A stretch of 8,882 nucleotides of DNA from Planctomycetota bacterium. GTDB taxonomy: Bacteria > Planctomycetota > SZUA-567. The DNA lies in assembly GCA_031270145.1 (NCBI GenBank), contig JAISYD010000122.1:1-8882 (forward strand), given 5' to 3'. Positions 1 to 6,292 of the stretch are shown here, in pieces. The notes under the pieces are model-generated. The model had not been told where the DNA came from. It made no database searches and saw only the letters and a list, made by a program, of their open reading frames with translations. A program made the position numbers and the translations under genes. The first letter of the stretch is position 1. Every line of letters starts with the position of its first letter.

Positions 1-1
1 C

Positions 2-124
2 AGCCTGGCCGGCGAGGCGCTGGAAATCATGCGGGAAAACCGCATCTCCGACATCCCGGTCCTCGACGCCGAAGGAGTGGTGGTCGGCATGGCGGATCTG
101 AAGGGCCTGGTGGCCAGCCTTTGA
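2..124 (+). CDS. kdsD: C-terminal fragment of a CBS-domain protein, probably arabinose-5-phosphate isomerase (KdsD/KpsF type), 5' end outside window
   Basis: Only the last 40 codons are present, in the frame starting at base 2 and ending at TGA 122-124. The translation is the second half of a CBS domain: an amphipathic helix (ALEIMRENRISDIPV), a beta strand, the LDAEGVVVG turn, and a final helix ADLKGLV right before the stop. KdsD/KpsF/GutQ proteins have an N-terminal SIS isomerase domain and two C-terminal CBS repeats, and they end within a few residues of this last helix, which fits. In that family the enzyme converts D-ribulose 5-phosphate to D-arabinose 5-phosphate for KDO of lipopolysaccharide. 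The catalytic SIS domain is not visible, so another protein ending in a CBS pair (IMP dehydrogenase-like, a transporter regulatory domain) remains possible. It converges on the operon to its right, with only 20 bases between the two stop codons, so it is an unrelated neighbour. Confidence 0.55.
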   Translation, partial: SLAGEALEIMRENRISDIPVLDAEGVVVGMADLKGLVASL

Positions 125-146
125 GGCGGTTCCCCGGCCAACCGCT
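125..146. terminator. Short inverted repeat between convergent stop codons; possible bidirectional transcription end
   Basis: GCGGTT (126-131) and AACCGC (140-145) are perfect inverted arms around an 8-nt loop, and a G.U pair could extend the stem by one. The repeat fills the gap between the TGA at 122-124 and the TAG of the epimerase gene at 147-145. This is where a shared terminator of two converging genes would sit. Neither strand has a run of T after the stem, so it does not look like a canonical intrinsic terminator. It could be a Rho-assisted end or simple chance in GC-rich DNA. Confidence 0.25.
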
Positions 147-1002
147 AGGTTTGGAACACGAAGCGCCTCGACAAATATTCGAATGCCCGCCTCGCCGCCT
201 CCATCCCGTCGGGCAGCGGCAGGCATTCAACCGTGACGAATCCGCCATAGCCGATCCGCTCGAGGCCCGCGAACACCTCCTGGAAATCCAGCCGATCATG
301 GCCGGGATAATGCCGGGTGTTTTCCGCCACGTGCACATATCCCAGCAATGGGCCGCATTGGCGTATCGCCTTGGCGAAACTATATTCATCGATGTTCATG
401 TGGAAGGTGTCAAGATGGACGTAAGAGTTTTTCAGTCCATTTTCACGGATGAAGTTCACCGCCTCCGCGGCGGTGTTCAGGCTGTCGATCTCATACCTGT
501 TGATCGCCTCGATATACAGCGGCACGCCGCAATCGCCCGCCTTGACGTCGATCCGGCGGATGGCCTCCGCCTGCCGGGCCAAAACCGCCCTTCCGTCCCG
601 ATCGCCAATCCTGCCCCGCACCCAGCCAATCACCACGCCGGACTTCAATGCCGCCGCCGCCTCGACAAACAGGCCAAGGCCCTCCAGCGCCCGCTCCACG
701 ATCCCGGGGTCGTCGTCCGAAAGCGACAATCCCAGCCGGACATTAAGCTGCCCCGACACCAGCGCGGACACGCGGACGCCGGAGGCGGAACAGGCCGCGG
801 CCAGTCCGCCGGCGTCGAAACTCCATATGTCCGGCACGTGGATTTCAATCCCCCGGTAGCCGATCTTCCCGGCGGCGTCCGCCGCCGCCGCCAAGTCGCC
901 CCGCAACAGTATCGGCGCCAGCGGAGCGGCGTTTTCGGCGGCGGTCACCGCCAGCCGCATGCCGGAGCCGTCCGCCAGGGCGCCTGGGCAATTCCCGCTC
1001 AT
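145..1002 (-). CDS. iolO: TIM-barrel sugar isomerase/epimerase of the D-tagatose 3-epimerase type; candidate 5-dehydro-L-gluconate (5-keto-L-gluconate) epimerase, IolO-like
   Basis: The protein has 285 residues, normal for the xylose-isomerase-like TIM-barrel (AP endonuclease 2) family. Four metal ligands are visible: E165 (IEAINRYE), D198 (HLDTFHMN), H224 (YVHVAENTR) and E259 (VTVEC). Their spacing of 33, 26 and 35 residues is the same as E152, D185, H211 and E246 of Pseudomonas cichorii D-tagatose 3-epimerase as I recall it; substrate residues E158, H188 and R217 match E171, H201 and R230. The known role of this subfamily is C3 epimerisation of ketoses. Because the gene follows an IolN-like hydrolase, I infer conversion of 5-keto-L-gluconate to D-tagaturonate in the cytoplasm, as for Thermotoga IolO. 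The frame stays open upstream to 1314, but the start at 1002 has GGGGAG (1014-1009) six bases before it; ATG 1008 abuts that site and ATG 960 lacks one. It is the last gene of the operon. Confidence 0.72.
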   Translation of the reverse strand: MSGNCPGALADGSGMRLAVTAAENAAPLAPILLRGDLAAAADAAGKIGYRGIEIHVPDIWSFDAGGLAAACSASGVRVSALVSGQLNVRLGLSLSDDDPGIVERALEGLGLFVEAAAALKSGVVIGWVRGRIGDRDGRAVLARQAEAIRRIDVKAGDCGVPLYIEAINRYEIDSLNTAAEAVNFIRENGLKNSYVHLDTFHMNIDEYSFAKAIRQCGPLLGYVHVAENTRHYPGHDRLDFQEVFAGLERIGYGGFVTVECLPLPDGMEAARRAFEYLSRRFVFQT

Positions 1003-1127
1003 GTTCATCTCCCCATGCCGTGCGGCCGGATCGCGCCCGGGGCCAGGGCGCCGTTTCAAGGAGCGGTTGGCCCGCGCGCCTGTCCAGCCTTTTCCATTCC
1101 GCCGCCCCGCGGCAAGCGCCAGCGCCG
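1003..1127 (-). other. Intergenic region with GC-rich hairpins and the ribosome binding site of the epimerase gene
   Basis: This is the longest gap (125 bases) inside the operon. The transcript has a perfect 6-bp stem, GCGCCC/GGGCGC, at 1051-1046 and 1038-1033 with a 7-nt loop. Just upstream, an AGCGCC/GGCGCT stem straddles the TAG of the hydrolase gene. No T-run follows either one, so they do not look like intrinsic terminators; RNA processing or stabilising structures are possible. GGGGAG at 1014-1009 is the likely Shine-Dalgarno site for the start at 1002. I see no promoter-like hexamers and no small gene. Confidence 0.35.
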
Positions 1128-2246
1128 CTACAGGCGCTCCACCGGCCCAATCCGGGGAAGGCTGTAGACCGACTTCCAGCCCGGGGTCAACGGTTCCTTC
1201 AAGTACGGGGCCAATTCCTCCTCGGAGCGCAGCGACACGCCCTTGACGGGCGGAACCTTGCCGGCCGGGAAGGTTTCGAGAATTTGCTCGATCAGGAGCG
1301 ACAGGAGGCGGCATATGGCCGCCACCGGGCGCTTCGCCTTTTCCGGATCCGCCAGCGTCGGCTTGCCGACCACGCCCTCCGGGGTGCCGAAGTATTCAAT
1401 TGCCGCGTGGCCCTCGCCCTCGTCCCAGCGGTGCGGACGGCGCATGTCGTCCACCGAGGTGTCGAACCAGCCGCCCGGCAGATACTGCGTGCTCGCGGTG
1501 TCGACCGCGTATTTCATATCGATCATTTCCGGGAACATGAGGAGGCCCAGGGACGTCTCGTGCTCGTCGGCGTGGATGAAGTTGGTTTCAAAGCAATGCG
1601 GTTTGCCGTTGTCGGGATAGAAGAACTCGCGGCTGGCGCGGTGCCAGTCGAAAACCTGGAAAATCCCGGGAAGCTGGTAGCGTTTGCAGAATTCCTGGAT
1701 GGCGGTGACCAGGTTCCACAGGTGGCCGTGGTTGTTGACCAGGATGATTTTGCGGAAACCGTCGTCCCACAGCCCCAGCATGACGGCGATGACTGTTTCC
1801 ACCACCACCTCCTGCGGCAGGATGATGGTGCCGGGCATGCCGATATGGTGGTAGGGATGGCCGCCGTAAATCAGGGCGGGATAGGCCAGGTTCACTTCTC
1901 TGCCATTTTTGGCGGTGTACCGGCGGACGCCCTCCAGGAACTGGGTGACCTGGAAGATGTCGTGCCCGCTCGGGCAATGCGCGCCATGGTTTTCGGAACA
2001 GCCTATGGGAACGAGGACGACGTCGTTTCGGCGGCGCCGCTCCGCCAGGGTATGGCGCGGCGTGGTCTGGATATAGCAATTGGCCCGCGTCAATTCCGAG
2101 GCCTGCGGAATGCCGAAGTCCTCCCTGAGGATCCGGTCTATCTCCTCTTCGCTCGCGTCCCAAACCTCCTTTTTGAGCCGGCCCACCGGGCTGTTCTCAA
2201 ACATAATCGCCGGATTTTCCGTGAAAATCCATCTGTCGTCGCTCAT
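1128..2246 (-). CDS. iolN: Creatininase-family metal-dependent hydrolase; probable 3-dehydro-scyllo-inosose hydrolase (IolN-like)
   Basis: The product has 372 residues and fits the creatininase amidohydrolase superfamily with an extra N-terminal segment of about 70 residues and a long C-terminal tail. Family motifs appear in order: SENHGAHCPSGHD (84-96; ligands E85, H87, D96), YGGHPYHHIGMPGTI (127-141), VNNHGH (170-175; H173) and HADEHETS (225-232), whose H225 and E230 are spaced like His178 and Glu183 of creatininase. The N-terminal block with WIFTENPAIMFEN and the segment TPEGVVGKPTLADPEKAKR near the C-terminus are, from memory, typical of the IolN group rather than of creatininase or FAPy deformylase. 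IolN opens the diketo-inositol ring by hydrolysis to give 5-keto-L-gluconate. The neighbouring Zn-dehydrogenase and epimerase are what this step needs before and after it. The start at 2246 follows AAAGGA (2259-2254) by 7 bases; a longer TTG-initiated reading from 2330 adds a sequence that does not look conserved. Confidence 0.8.
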   Translation of the reverse strand: MSDDRWIFTENPAIMFENSPVGRLKKEVWDASEEEIDRILREDFGIPQASELTRANCYIQTTPRHTLAERRRRNDVVLVPIGCSENHGAHCPSGHDIFQVTQFLEGVRRYTAKNGREVNLAYPALIYGGHPYHHIGMPGTIILPQEVVVETVIAVMLGLWDDGFRKIILVNNHGHLWNLVTAIQEFCKRYQLPGIFQVFDWHRASREFFYPDNGKPHCFETNFIHADEHETSLGLLMFPEMIDMKYAVDTASTQYLPGGWFDTSVDDMRRPHRWDEGEGHAAIEYFGTPEGVVGKPTLADPEKAKRPVAAICRLLSLLIEQILETFPAGKVPPVKGVSLRSEEELAPYLKEPLTPGWKSVYSLPRIGPVERL

Positions 2247-2336
2247 TTTCTCGTCCTTTGCTAAGCGCCCACCGGGCAATGCGGAAAACTGCCGTACCCT
2301 TGTTTCATCGCGGCGGGTGCCGGCCGCCAACCGCGG
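2247..2336 (-). other. Intergenic region with a GC hairpin and the ribosome binding site of the hydrolase gene
   Basis: This 90-base gap begins right after the TGA of the dehydrogenase gene. Two alternative stems overlap here: CGCGG/CCGCG (arms 2309-2313 and 2331-2335) and GGCGG/CCGCC (2312-2316 and 2324-2328). No T-run follows, so an intrinsic terminator is unlikely. AAAGGA at 2259-2254 sits 7 bases before the hydrolase start. A 15-codon ATG-to-TAG reading (2308-2261) has no Shine-Dalgarno site. Confidence 0.35.
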
Positions 2337-3215
2337 TCATCCCAAGCCGGACATCGCCTCTATTGTTCGGATGACGGCGGCGAAATCCTTGCCGCCGTCG
2401 CCGCGGGCCACGCCCGCCTCGTACACCTGCAGCACGGCGGCGCTTGCCGGGGCGTAGACGCCCAACTCGTGGGCGGCCTCAAGGGCCATGACGCTGTCCT
2501 TGACGATGGTGGCGGCGTAGGAGCTGGCGTCATAGTCCCTTTTGCGGATGGCGGGCAGTTTAAACTTCAACTGCGGCGAGGCGATGGAGCTGCCTTCAAA
2601 GACGTCGATGGCGTCATTCCAATCGATGCCGCCCTTTTCGCAAAGGACGGCCGCCTCGGCGAAGACCTCAATCGTGGCGTGGACGACAAGGTTCACGGCC
2701 AGCTTCATCAGCCTGGCCTGATCGGCGTCGCCAAGGTAAAAGCGGGTTTGCGACAATTTTTCCAGCAGGGGCAGCGCCCGGTCGTAGGCCGCGCGCCGTC
2801 CGGAGGCGATGACGGTCAACTGGGCGTTTTCGGCGAAAAGGGTGCTGCCGTTGACGGCGGCGCGCAGGAACATGCCGCCGGCGGCGTCAATGGCCGCGTT
2901 GCAACGGCGGCTCGCCTCCACCGACACCGTGGACATGTCCACCCAAATCCGCCCCGCCGCCATGTGGCGGGCCGCTCCAGCCTCGCCCATAACCACGTCG
3001 ACAAGGTGTTGCGAGGCGGGGAGCATGGTAAAAATGAACTCCGCCGCCCCGGCCTCGGCGGGCAAATCGGTCGCGGCTACCGCCCCCTTCCCCACCGCCA
3101 GCGCCGTTTGCGCCGGATTTTTGTCGAACACCACCAACTCATGGCCGGCCCGCAACAGGTTCATGGAGATGGGCAACCCCATCTTGCCGATGCCGATGAA
3201 CAATATTCTCGCCAT
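2337..3215 (-). CDS. NAD-dependent oxidoreductase of the 3-hydroxyisobutyrate / beta-hydroxyacid dehydrogenase family, substrate unknown
   Basis: The 292-residue length is standard for the family. The N-terminal Rossmann domain has G8-I-G10-K-M-G13. D31 ends the second beta strand (VVFDKNP), which suggests NAD(H) rather than NADP(H). The DMST loop (93-96) matches the family. K171 and N175 in KLAVN are the catalytic Lys and its Asn partner; K171 falls at the number used for tartronate-semialdehyde reductase. The C-terminal helical part has VKDSVMALEAAHELG. The substrate-carboxylate loop is odd: the family consensus DAPVSGG reads RAAVNGS (118-124), and the following glycine-rich stretch is also altered. 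The substrate is therefore probably not hydroxyisobutyrate or tartronate semialdehyde. Lying between the Zn-dehydrogenase (19-base gap) and the hydrolase, it probably acts on an inosose, a keto acid or a later uronate, but nothing in the sequence decides which. AAGGGA precedes the ATG by about 9 bases. Confidence 0.75.
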   Translation of the reverse strand: MARILFIGIGKMGLPISMNLLRAGHELVVFDKNPAQTALAVGKGAVAATDLPAEAGAAEFIFTMLPASQHLVDVVMGEAGAARHMAAGRIWVDMSTVSVEASRRCNAAIDAAGGMFLRAAVNGSTLFAENAQLTVIASGRRAAYDRALPLLEKLSQTRFYLGDADQARLMKLAVNLVVHATIEVFAEAAVLCEKGGIDWNDAIDVFEGSSIASPQLKFKLPAIRKRDYDASSYAATIVKDSVMALEAAHELGVYAPASAAVLQVYEAGVARGDGGKDFAAVIRTIEAMSGLG

Positions 3216-3234
3216 TGCCGCGTATCCCTTGCGT

Positions 3235-4314
3235 TCAGGCCCAAGGTTCCATGACCACTTTCACCACCCTGTCCCTCCGGTTCACGAACAAGTCCACGCC
3301 TTCCTGGTAGCGGTCGAGGGGGAAACGGTGGCTGACTATTTTCCGCCAGCCGATGACGCCTTTGTCCAACATTTTCAAGACCCGATCCGAAACGTTGGGA
3401 TTGGCCTTGGAGCCGATGATTTTTATTTGCTCATTGACGATTTTATGCAACGGCAAAGGCTTGACCGCGCTGTCGTCATACAGGCCGACGAGAGCGACGC
3501 GGCCGCCCTTCCGGACGCTATGCACCGCGTCATGCGGGCCGGCGGGGGCGCCAGAGCATTCAAAGACCTCGTCGGCGCCCTTGCCGCCCGTCAACTCCAG
3601 TATCCGAGCCGGGGCGTCCTCCCGGCTGAAATCAACGATGGCGTCGGCGCCAAGCTCCCTCGCCGTCTGGAGGCGATGGCCGCGGCCGACCATGATCACC
3701 TGGTCGGACCCCATGCTTTTGACAATGCCCAAAACGCAAAGGCCGATGGGGCCGGGGCCGTAAATGACGGCGACCCCGCCCGGGGTGACGCCGGTCAACT
3801 CCACTCCGTGCAGGGCCGCGCCCCCGGTGTCGCACAGGGCGCCGGCGGCGAAGTCGAGGCTGTCGGGCATGCGGGCGAGGGCTTTGGCGCGATAGGCGTT
3901 GTACTGGGCGTTGGCGCCCTGGTCGCGGTGCCCGTAATGGCGATGGCCCAGTTCGCGCCGGCCGTAGTTCAGGCAGACGGTGTAATCGCCCTTTTTGCAG
4001 TTTTCACACTGCCCGCAGCCGCAGTGGCCTTCCCCGGCCACCCGGTCGCCGGGTTTGAGTCCGGTGACGGCCTCGCCAACCGCCGCCACCTCGCCGGCCC
4101 ATTCGTGGCCAAGGACGAAGGGGAAGGCCGGGGGCCAGTTCATTTTTGCCTGACTCCCGGCCATGATCTTGGGGTCGGAGCCGCAAATGGCGACAGCGCG
4201 TATTTTGCACAGCGCCTCGTCCGGCGCCGGAACCGGCACGGCAAGCTCCCTGAAGCCGATTTTGCCGTAGGCTTCAAGGACGCAGGCGCGCATGGTTTTG
4301 GGAATGCTTGGCAT
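3235..4314 (-). CDS. iolM: Zinc-dependent medium-chain alcohol/polyol dehydrogenase; candidate scyllo-inosose 3-dehydrogenase (IolM-like)
   Basis: The product is a 359-residue medium-chain dehydrogenase. C44 (AICGSD) and H70-E71 (LGHEW) form the catalytic zinc site. C100, C103, C106 and C114 (GCGQCENCKKG...C) are the four structural-zinc cysteines. The Rossmann motif is G186-P-G-P-I-G191, and VGRGHR follows the second strand of that domain. Sorbitol, threonine and inosose dehydrogenases share this plan, so the family is certain and the substrate is not. The assignment as IolM, which oxidises 2-keto-myo-inositol to a diketo-inositol with NAD, rests on the adjacent IolN-like and IolO-like genes. 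Thermotoga IolM is, as I recall, somewhat longer (about 395 residues), so this could be a different polyol dehydrogenase doing the same or a related step. The start ATG shares one base with the stop of the binding-protein gene (TGATG), implying translational coupling; AAGGA lies about 9 bases upstream. Confidence 0.65.
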   Translation of the reverse strand: MPSIPKTMRACVLEAYGKIGFRELAVPVPAPDEALCKIRAVAICGSDPKIMAGSQAKMNWPPAFPFVLGHEWAGEVAAVGEAVTGLKPGDRVAGEGHCGCGQCENCKKGDYTVCLNYGRRELGHRHYGHRDQGANAQYNAYRAKALARMPDSLDFAAGALCDTGGAALHGVELTGVTPGGVAVIYGPGPIGLCVLGIVKSMGSDQVIMVGRGHRLQTARELGADAIVDFSREDAPARILELTGGKGADEVFECSGAPAGPHDAVHSVRKGGRVALVGLYDDSAVKPLPLHKIVNEQIKIIGSKANPNVSDRVLKMLDKGVIGWRKIVSHRFPLDRYQEGVDLFVNRRDRVVKVVMEPWA

Positions 4315-5237
4315 CAGAGATCTTCCTTCCCCAGCACCTTTATGCTGACCCGGAACAGCGGCGGCAATTCTTCGCCGGCAAGCGCCCTGGCGGCGGCGAT
4401 CACCGACTGATAGCCCTGGTTGAAGGGATCGGTGTCGCAGGTCAGGTGCATTTTGCCGTTTTGGATGGCCTTGCGGGCGTCGGCGTTGGCGTCGCTGCCG
4501 GCCACGAGGATTTTGCCGGTTTTGCCGGCCGATTCGATGGCCTCAACCGCGCCGAGAGCCATTTCATCGTTGCAGCAATATATCCCCGTGGTGTTGGGGA
4601 AGGCCTGGAGAAGGTTCTGGGTCACATCCATGGCCTTGGCCCGGTTGTAGTCGGCCGGCTGCTGGGCCACCACCTTTATGTCCGGGAATTGCGCCAGGGC
4701 CTCATGGGCGCCCTGGATGCGGTCAATGGAGGTCTGGGCGCCGGAGACGCCCTCAAGGAGAATCAACTCGCCCTTGCCGCCCATCATTGTCGCGAGGCGG
4801 CGGACGGTTTCCCGGCCGCATTCGACGTTCTCGATGGCCACCAGCGTTTCCGCCAGCTTCTCGTCGCCGCCGATGCGGGTGTTGAGGTTGATGACGGGGA
4901 TCCCCGCCTCCTTCAGCTTTTCCATGGCCGGTATGATCCCCATTGTGTCGGACGGACACATTATCACCAGATCGGCGCCGGTCACAATCGCCTGTTCCAC
5001 CATGTGGGTCTGTTCCTCGTTGTTGTCGGCCTTGAGCGGAGCCAAGACGGAAAGGTTGATTCCCAACTCGGCGGCGGCCCTCTCCCCGCCCTCCTTGACC
5101 GTGATGAAGAAGGGATTGGTGAGGTTTTTGAGGATCATCGTCACCTCCTTGCCCGCCACGGCGGGATCGGCGGCGCAAACCTGGCCCATGAAGGCCGACA
5201 GCAGCAAAACGGCGATTGGCGGCAGTAGTTTCCTCAT
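4314..5237 (-). CDS. Periplasmic sugar-binding protein of an ABC importer (RbsB/IbpA-like, type I fold)
   Basis: The 307-residue protein starts with a Sec signal peptide: R2-K3, a hydrophobic core (LLPPIAVLLLSAFMG), and a likely cut after VCA at residue 22. The cysteine at 21 is preceded by GQV, not by a lipobox, so a soluble periplasmic protein is expected. The mature part has the usual order of the RbsB family: ILKNLTNPFF (35-44), two lobes with PSDTMGIIPAM (95-105) and INLNTR (116-121), SIDRIQG (170-176), NDEMALGAVEA (223-233), GSDAN (247-251) and DTDPFNQGY (268-276). The family binds pentoses, hexoses and inositols; the catabolic genes next to it point to an inositol or inosose, which the sequence alone cannot prove. 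AAGGAG (5249-5244) sits 6 bases before the ATG at 5237, fixing this start against a longer frame to 5426. Its TGA overlaps the next gene's ATG. Confidence 0.88.
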   Translation of the reverse strand: MRKLLPPIAVLLLSAFMGQVCAADPAVAGKEVTMILKNLTNPFFITVKEGGERAAAELGINLSVLAPLKADNNEEQTHMVEQAIVTGADLVIMCPSDTMGIIPAMEKLKEAGIPVINLNTRIGGDEKLAETLVAIENVECGRETVRRLATMMGGKGELILLEGVSGAQTSIDRIQGAHEALAQFPDIKVVAQQPADYNRAKAMDVTQNLLQAFPNTTGIYCCNDEMALGAVEAIESAGKTGKILVAGSDANADARKAIQNGKMHLTCDTDPFNQGYQSVIAAARALAGEELPPLFRVSIKVLGKEDL

Positions 5238-5293
5238 GATTTTCTCCTTTTTGCGATAGAAAAGATCCGCGCCCCAACCCGGCGTCGGGCGTC
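5238..5293 (-). promoter_or_regulatory. 56-base spacer with strong ribosome binding site and weak stem-loop before the binding-protein gene
   Basis: This is the only real gap inside the transport module. AAGGAG at 5249-5244 is the best Shine-Dalgarno site in the window and has ideal spacing. Upstream, CGCCC/GGGCG (5291-5287 and 5274-5270) or the alternative CCCG/CGGG stem (5289-5286 and 5281-5278) could fold, followed by TTTT within ATCTTTTCTATC. This resembles a weak attenuator or an mRNA-end-protecting hairpin. Either would let binding-protein levels differ from permease levels, as is common in these operons. The stems are short, so the call is tentative. Confidence 0.35.
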
Positions 5294-6292
5294 TCAATGC
5301 TGGAAGCGCAGCGACCTGAACCTGGCCGCCATGTAACCGACCTGGTGGGTGAAGCCCTCCAGGAAAATCGAGATGATGATGACGAAGCCGATGGCGGTCT
5401 GCTGCCAGGTCGTCGACACTCCCCAAATATTCATGCCGTTTCGGATGAAAACGATTATCAGCGCGCCCACAATGGTCTTGGCCACCGACCCCCTGCCTCC
5501 CCCGAAGGAGGTGCCGCCGATAAGGGTGGCGGCGATGGAATCAAGGGTGAAGGTGCCGCTTATGCCCGGATCGGCGGCGTTCAGGCGGGCCATGTAGAGA
5601 ATGCCCGTGGCGGCGGCGAGGAGGCCGTTTATAACGTAGACGAACGCGACCACGTTTTTCGCGGAGAGGCCGGAGAGGGTGGTGGCGTTGAAGTTGTTGC
5701 CGGCCATATAAACCTGCCGGCCGTAGACGGTGTGGCGGAGGACGAAGTGGAGGACGGCGAAAATGGCCAGGGTGATCAGCGCCATGTTGGGGATGCCGAG
5801 GGTATGGCCGTTGGCGACGGCGCGGAACTCGGGGGGGAAGTCGTAGATGTAGATGCCGCCGGTGTAGACAAAGGCGAGGCCGAGAGTGACCCACTGCACG
5901 CCATAGGTGGCGATGAAGGGGGCGATGCCGACGCGGGTGACGAGTACGCCGCTGACCAGGCCGCAGGCGGCGCCGATCAGGAGGGCCAGGACCACCCCGG
6001 CGAGGAAGTCCCCGCCCTTGATGAAATCGGCGCAGAGCACGCTGGACAGCACCAGCACCGAGCCCATGGAGGTGTCGATCCCCTTGGTGATGATGGCCAG
6101 CGTCATGCCGAAGCTCATCAAAATCATGAAGGGCGCCTGCTGGAATATGACCGTGGATATGTTGGACCAGGTCCAAAAGGCGGCGGTTTTGCTTAGCGCC
6201 ATGAAAGCGATCATGAGCAACAGGAAGAGGACGCGGGAATGGCGGGCCCAAAAACCGGCCAGCGACGCCTTGGACAGCAACCGCCTAAGCAT
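5294..6292 (-). CDS. Second inner-membrane permease of the CUT2 sugar ABC importer (RbsC-like)
   Basis: The 332-residue hydrophobic protein belongs to the RbsC-type permease family (BPD_transp_2). A short basic N-terminus (RR, K, R) is followed by a first membrane helix around residues 20-34, and several more follow. The family signature after the second helix, normally IDLSVGS, reads GIDTSMGS here (71-78). The cytoplasmic coupling region is GLSAKNVVAFVYVINGL, and the later conserved block is IGGTSFGGGRGS. It differs clearly from the upstream permease, so the two probably form a heterodimeric channel fed by the binding protein and driven by the double ATPase. Its ATG overlaps the upstream stop by 8 bases (ATGCTTAG), and GGAGG at 6304-6300 inside the upstream gene sits 7 bases before it. 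The start is therefore secure. Confidence 0.88.
   Translation of the reverse strand: MLRRLLSKASLAGFWARHSRVLFLLLMIAFMALSKTAAFWTWSNISTVIFQQAPFMILMSFGMTLAIITKGIDTSMGSVLVLSSVLCADFIKGGDFLAGVVLALLIGAACGLVSGVLVTRVGIAPFIATYGVQWVTLGLAFVYTGGIYIYDFPPEFRAVANGHTLGIPNMALITLAIFAVLHFVLRHTVYGRQVYMAGNNFNATTLSGLSAKNVVAFVYVINGLLAAATGILYMARLNAADPGISGTFTLDSIAATLIGGTSFGGGRGSVAKTIVGALIIVFIRNGMNIWGVSTTWQQTAIGFVIIISIFLEGFTHQVGYMAARFRSLRFQH

Noticed and set aside
1003..1314. N-terminal extension of the epimerase up to 1314
   Set aside because: It would overlap the hydrolase gene by more than 180 bases, its residues (Pro/Arg/Gly-rich) look like out-of-frame coding sequence, and a ribosome site supports the start at 1002.
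1020..2264. 414-codon plus-strand frame opposite the hydrolase gene
   Set aside because: It lies opposite a clear creatininase-family protein and has no independent motif support.
2261..2308. 15-codon ATG-to-TAG reading directly upstream of the hydrolase gene, possible leader peptide
   Set aside because: It has no Shine-Dalgarno site and no run of regulatory codons, and frames this short are common by chance.
2337..3215. Naming this gene garR (tartronate semialdehyde reductase) or mmsB (3-hydroxyisobutyrate dehydrogenase)
   Set aside because: The substrate-binding loop differs from both, and the operon context does not involve glycerate or valine breakdown.
2809..4410. 533-codon open frame on the plus strand opposite the two dehydrogenase genes
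   Set aside because: It is antisense to two genes with full catalytic motifs, and its translation has no recognisable domain. Long antisense frames are expected in GC-rich coding DNA.
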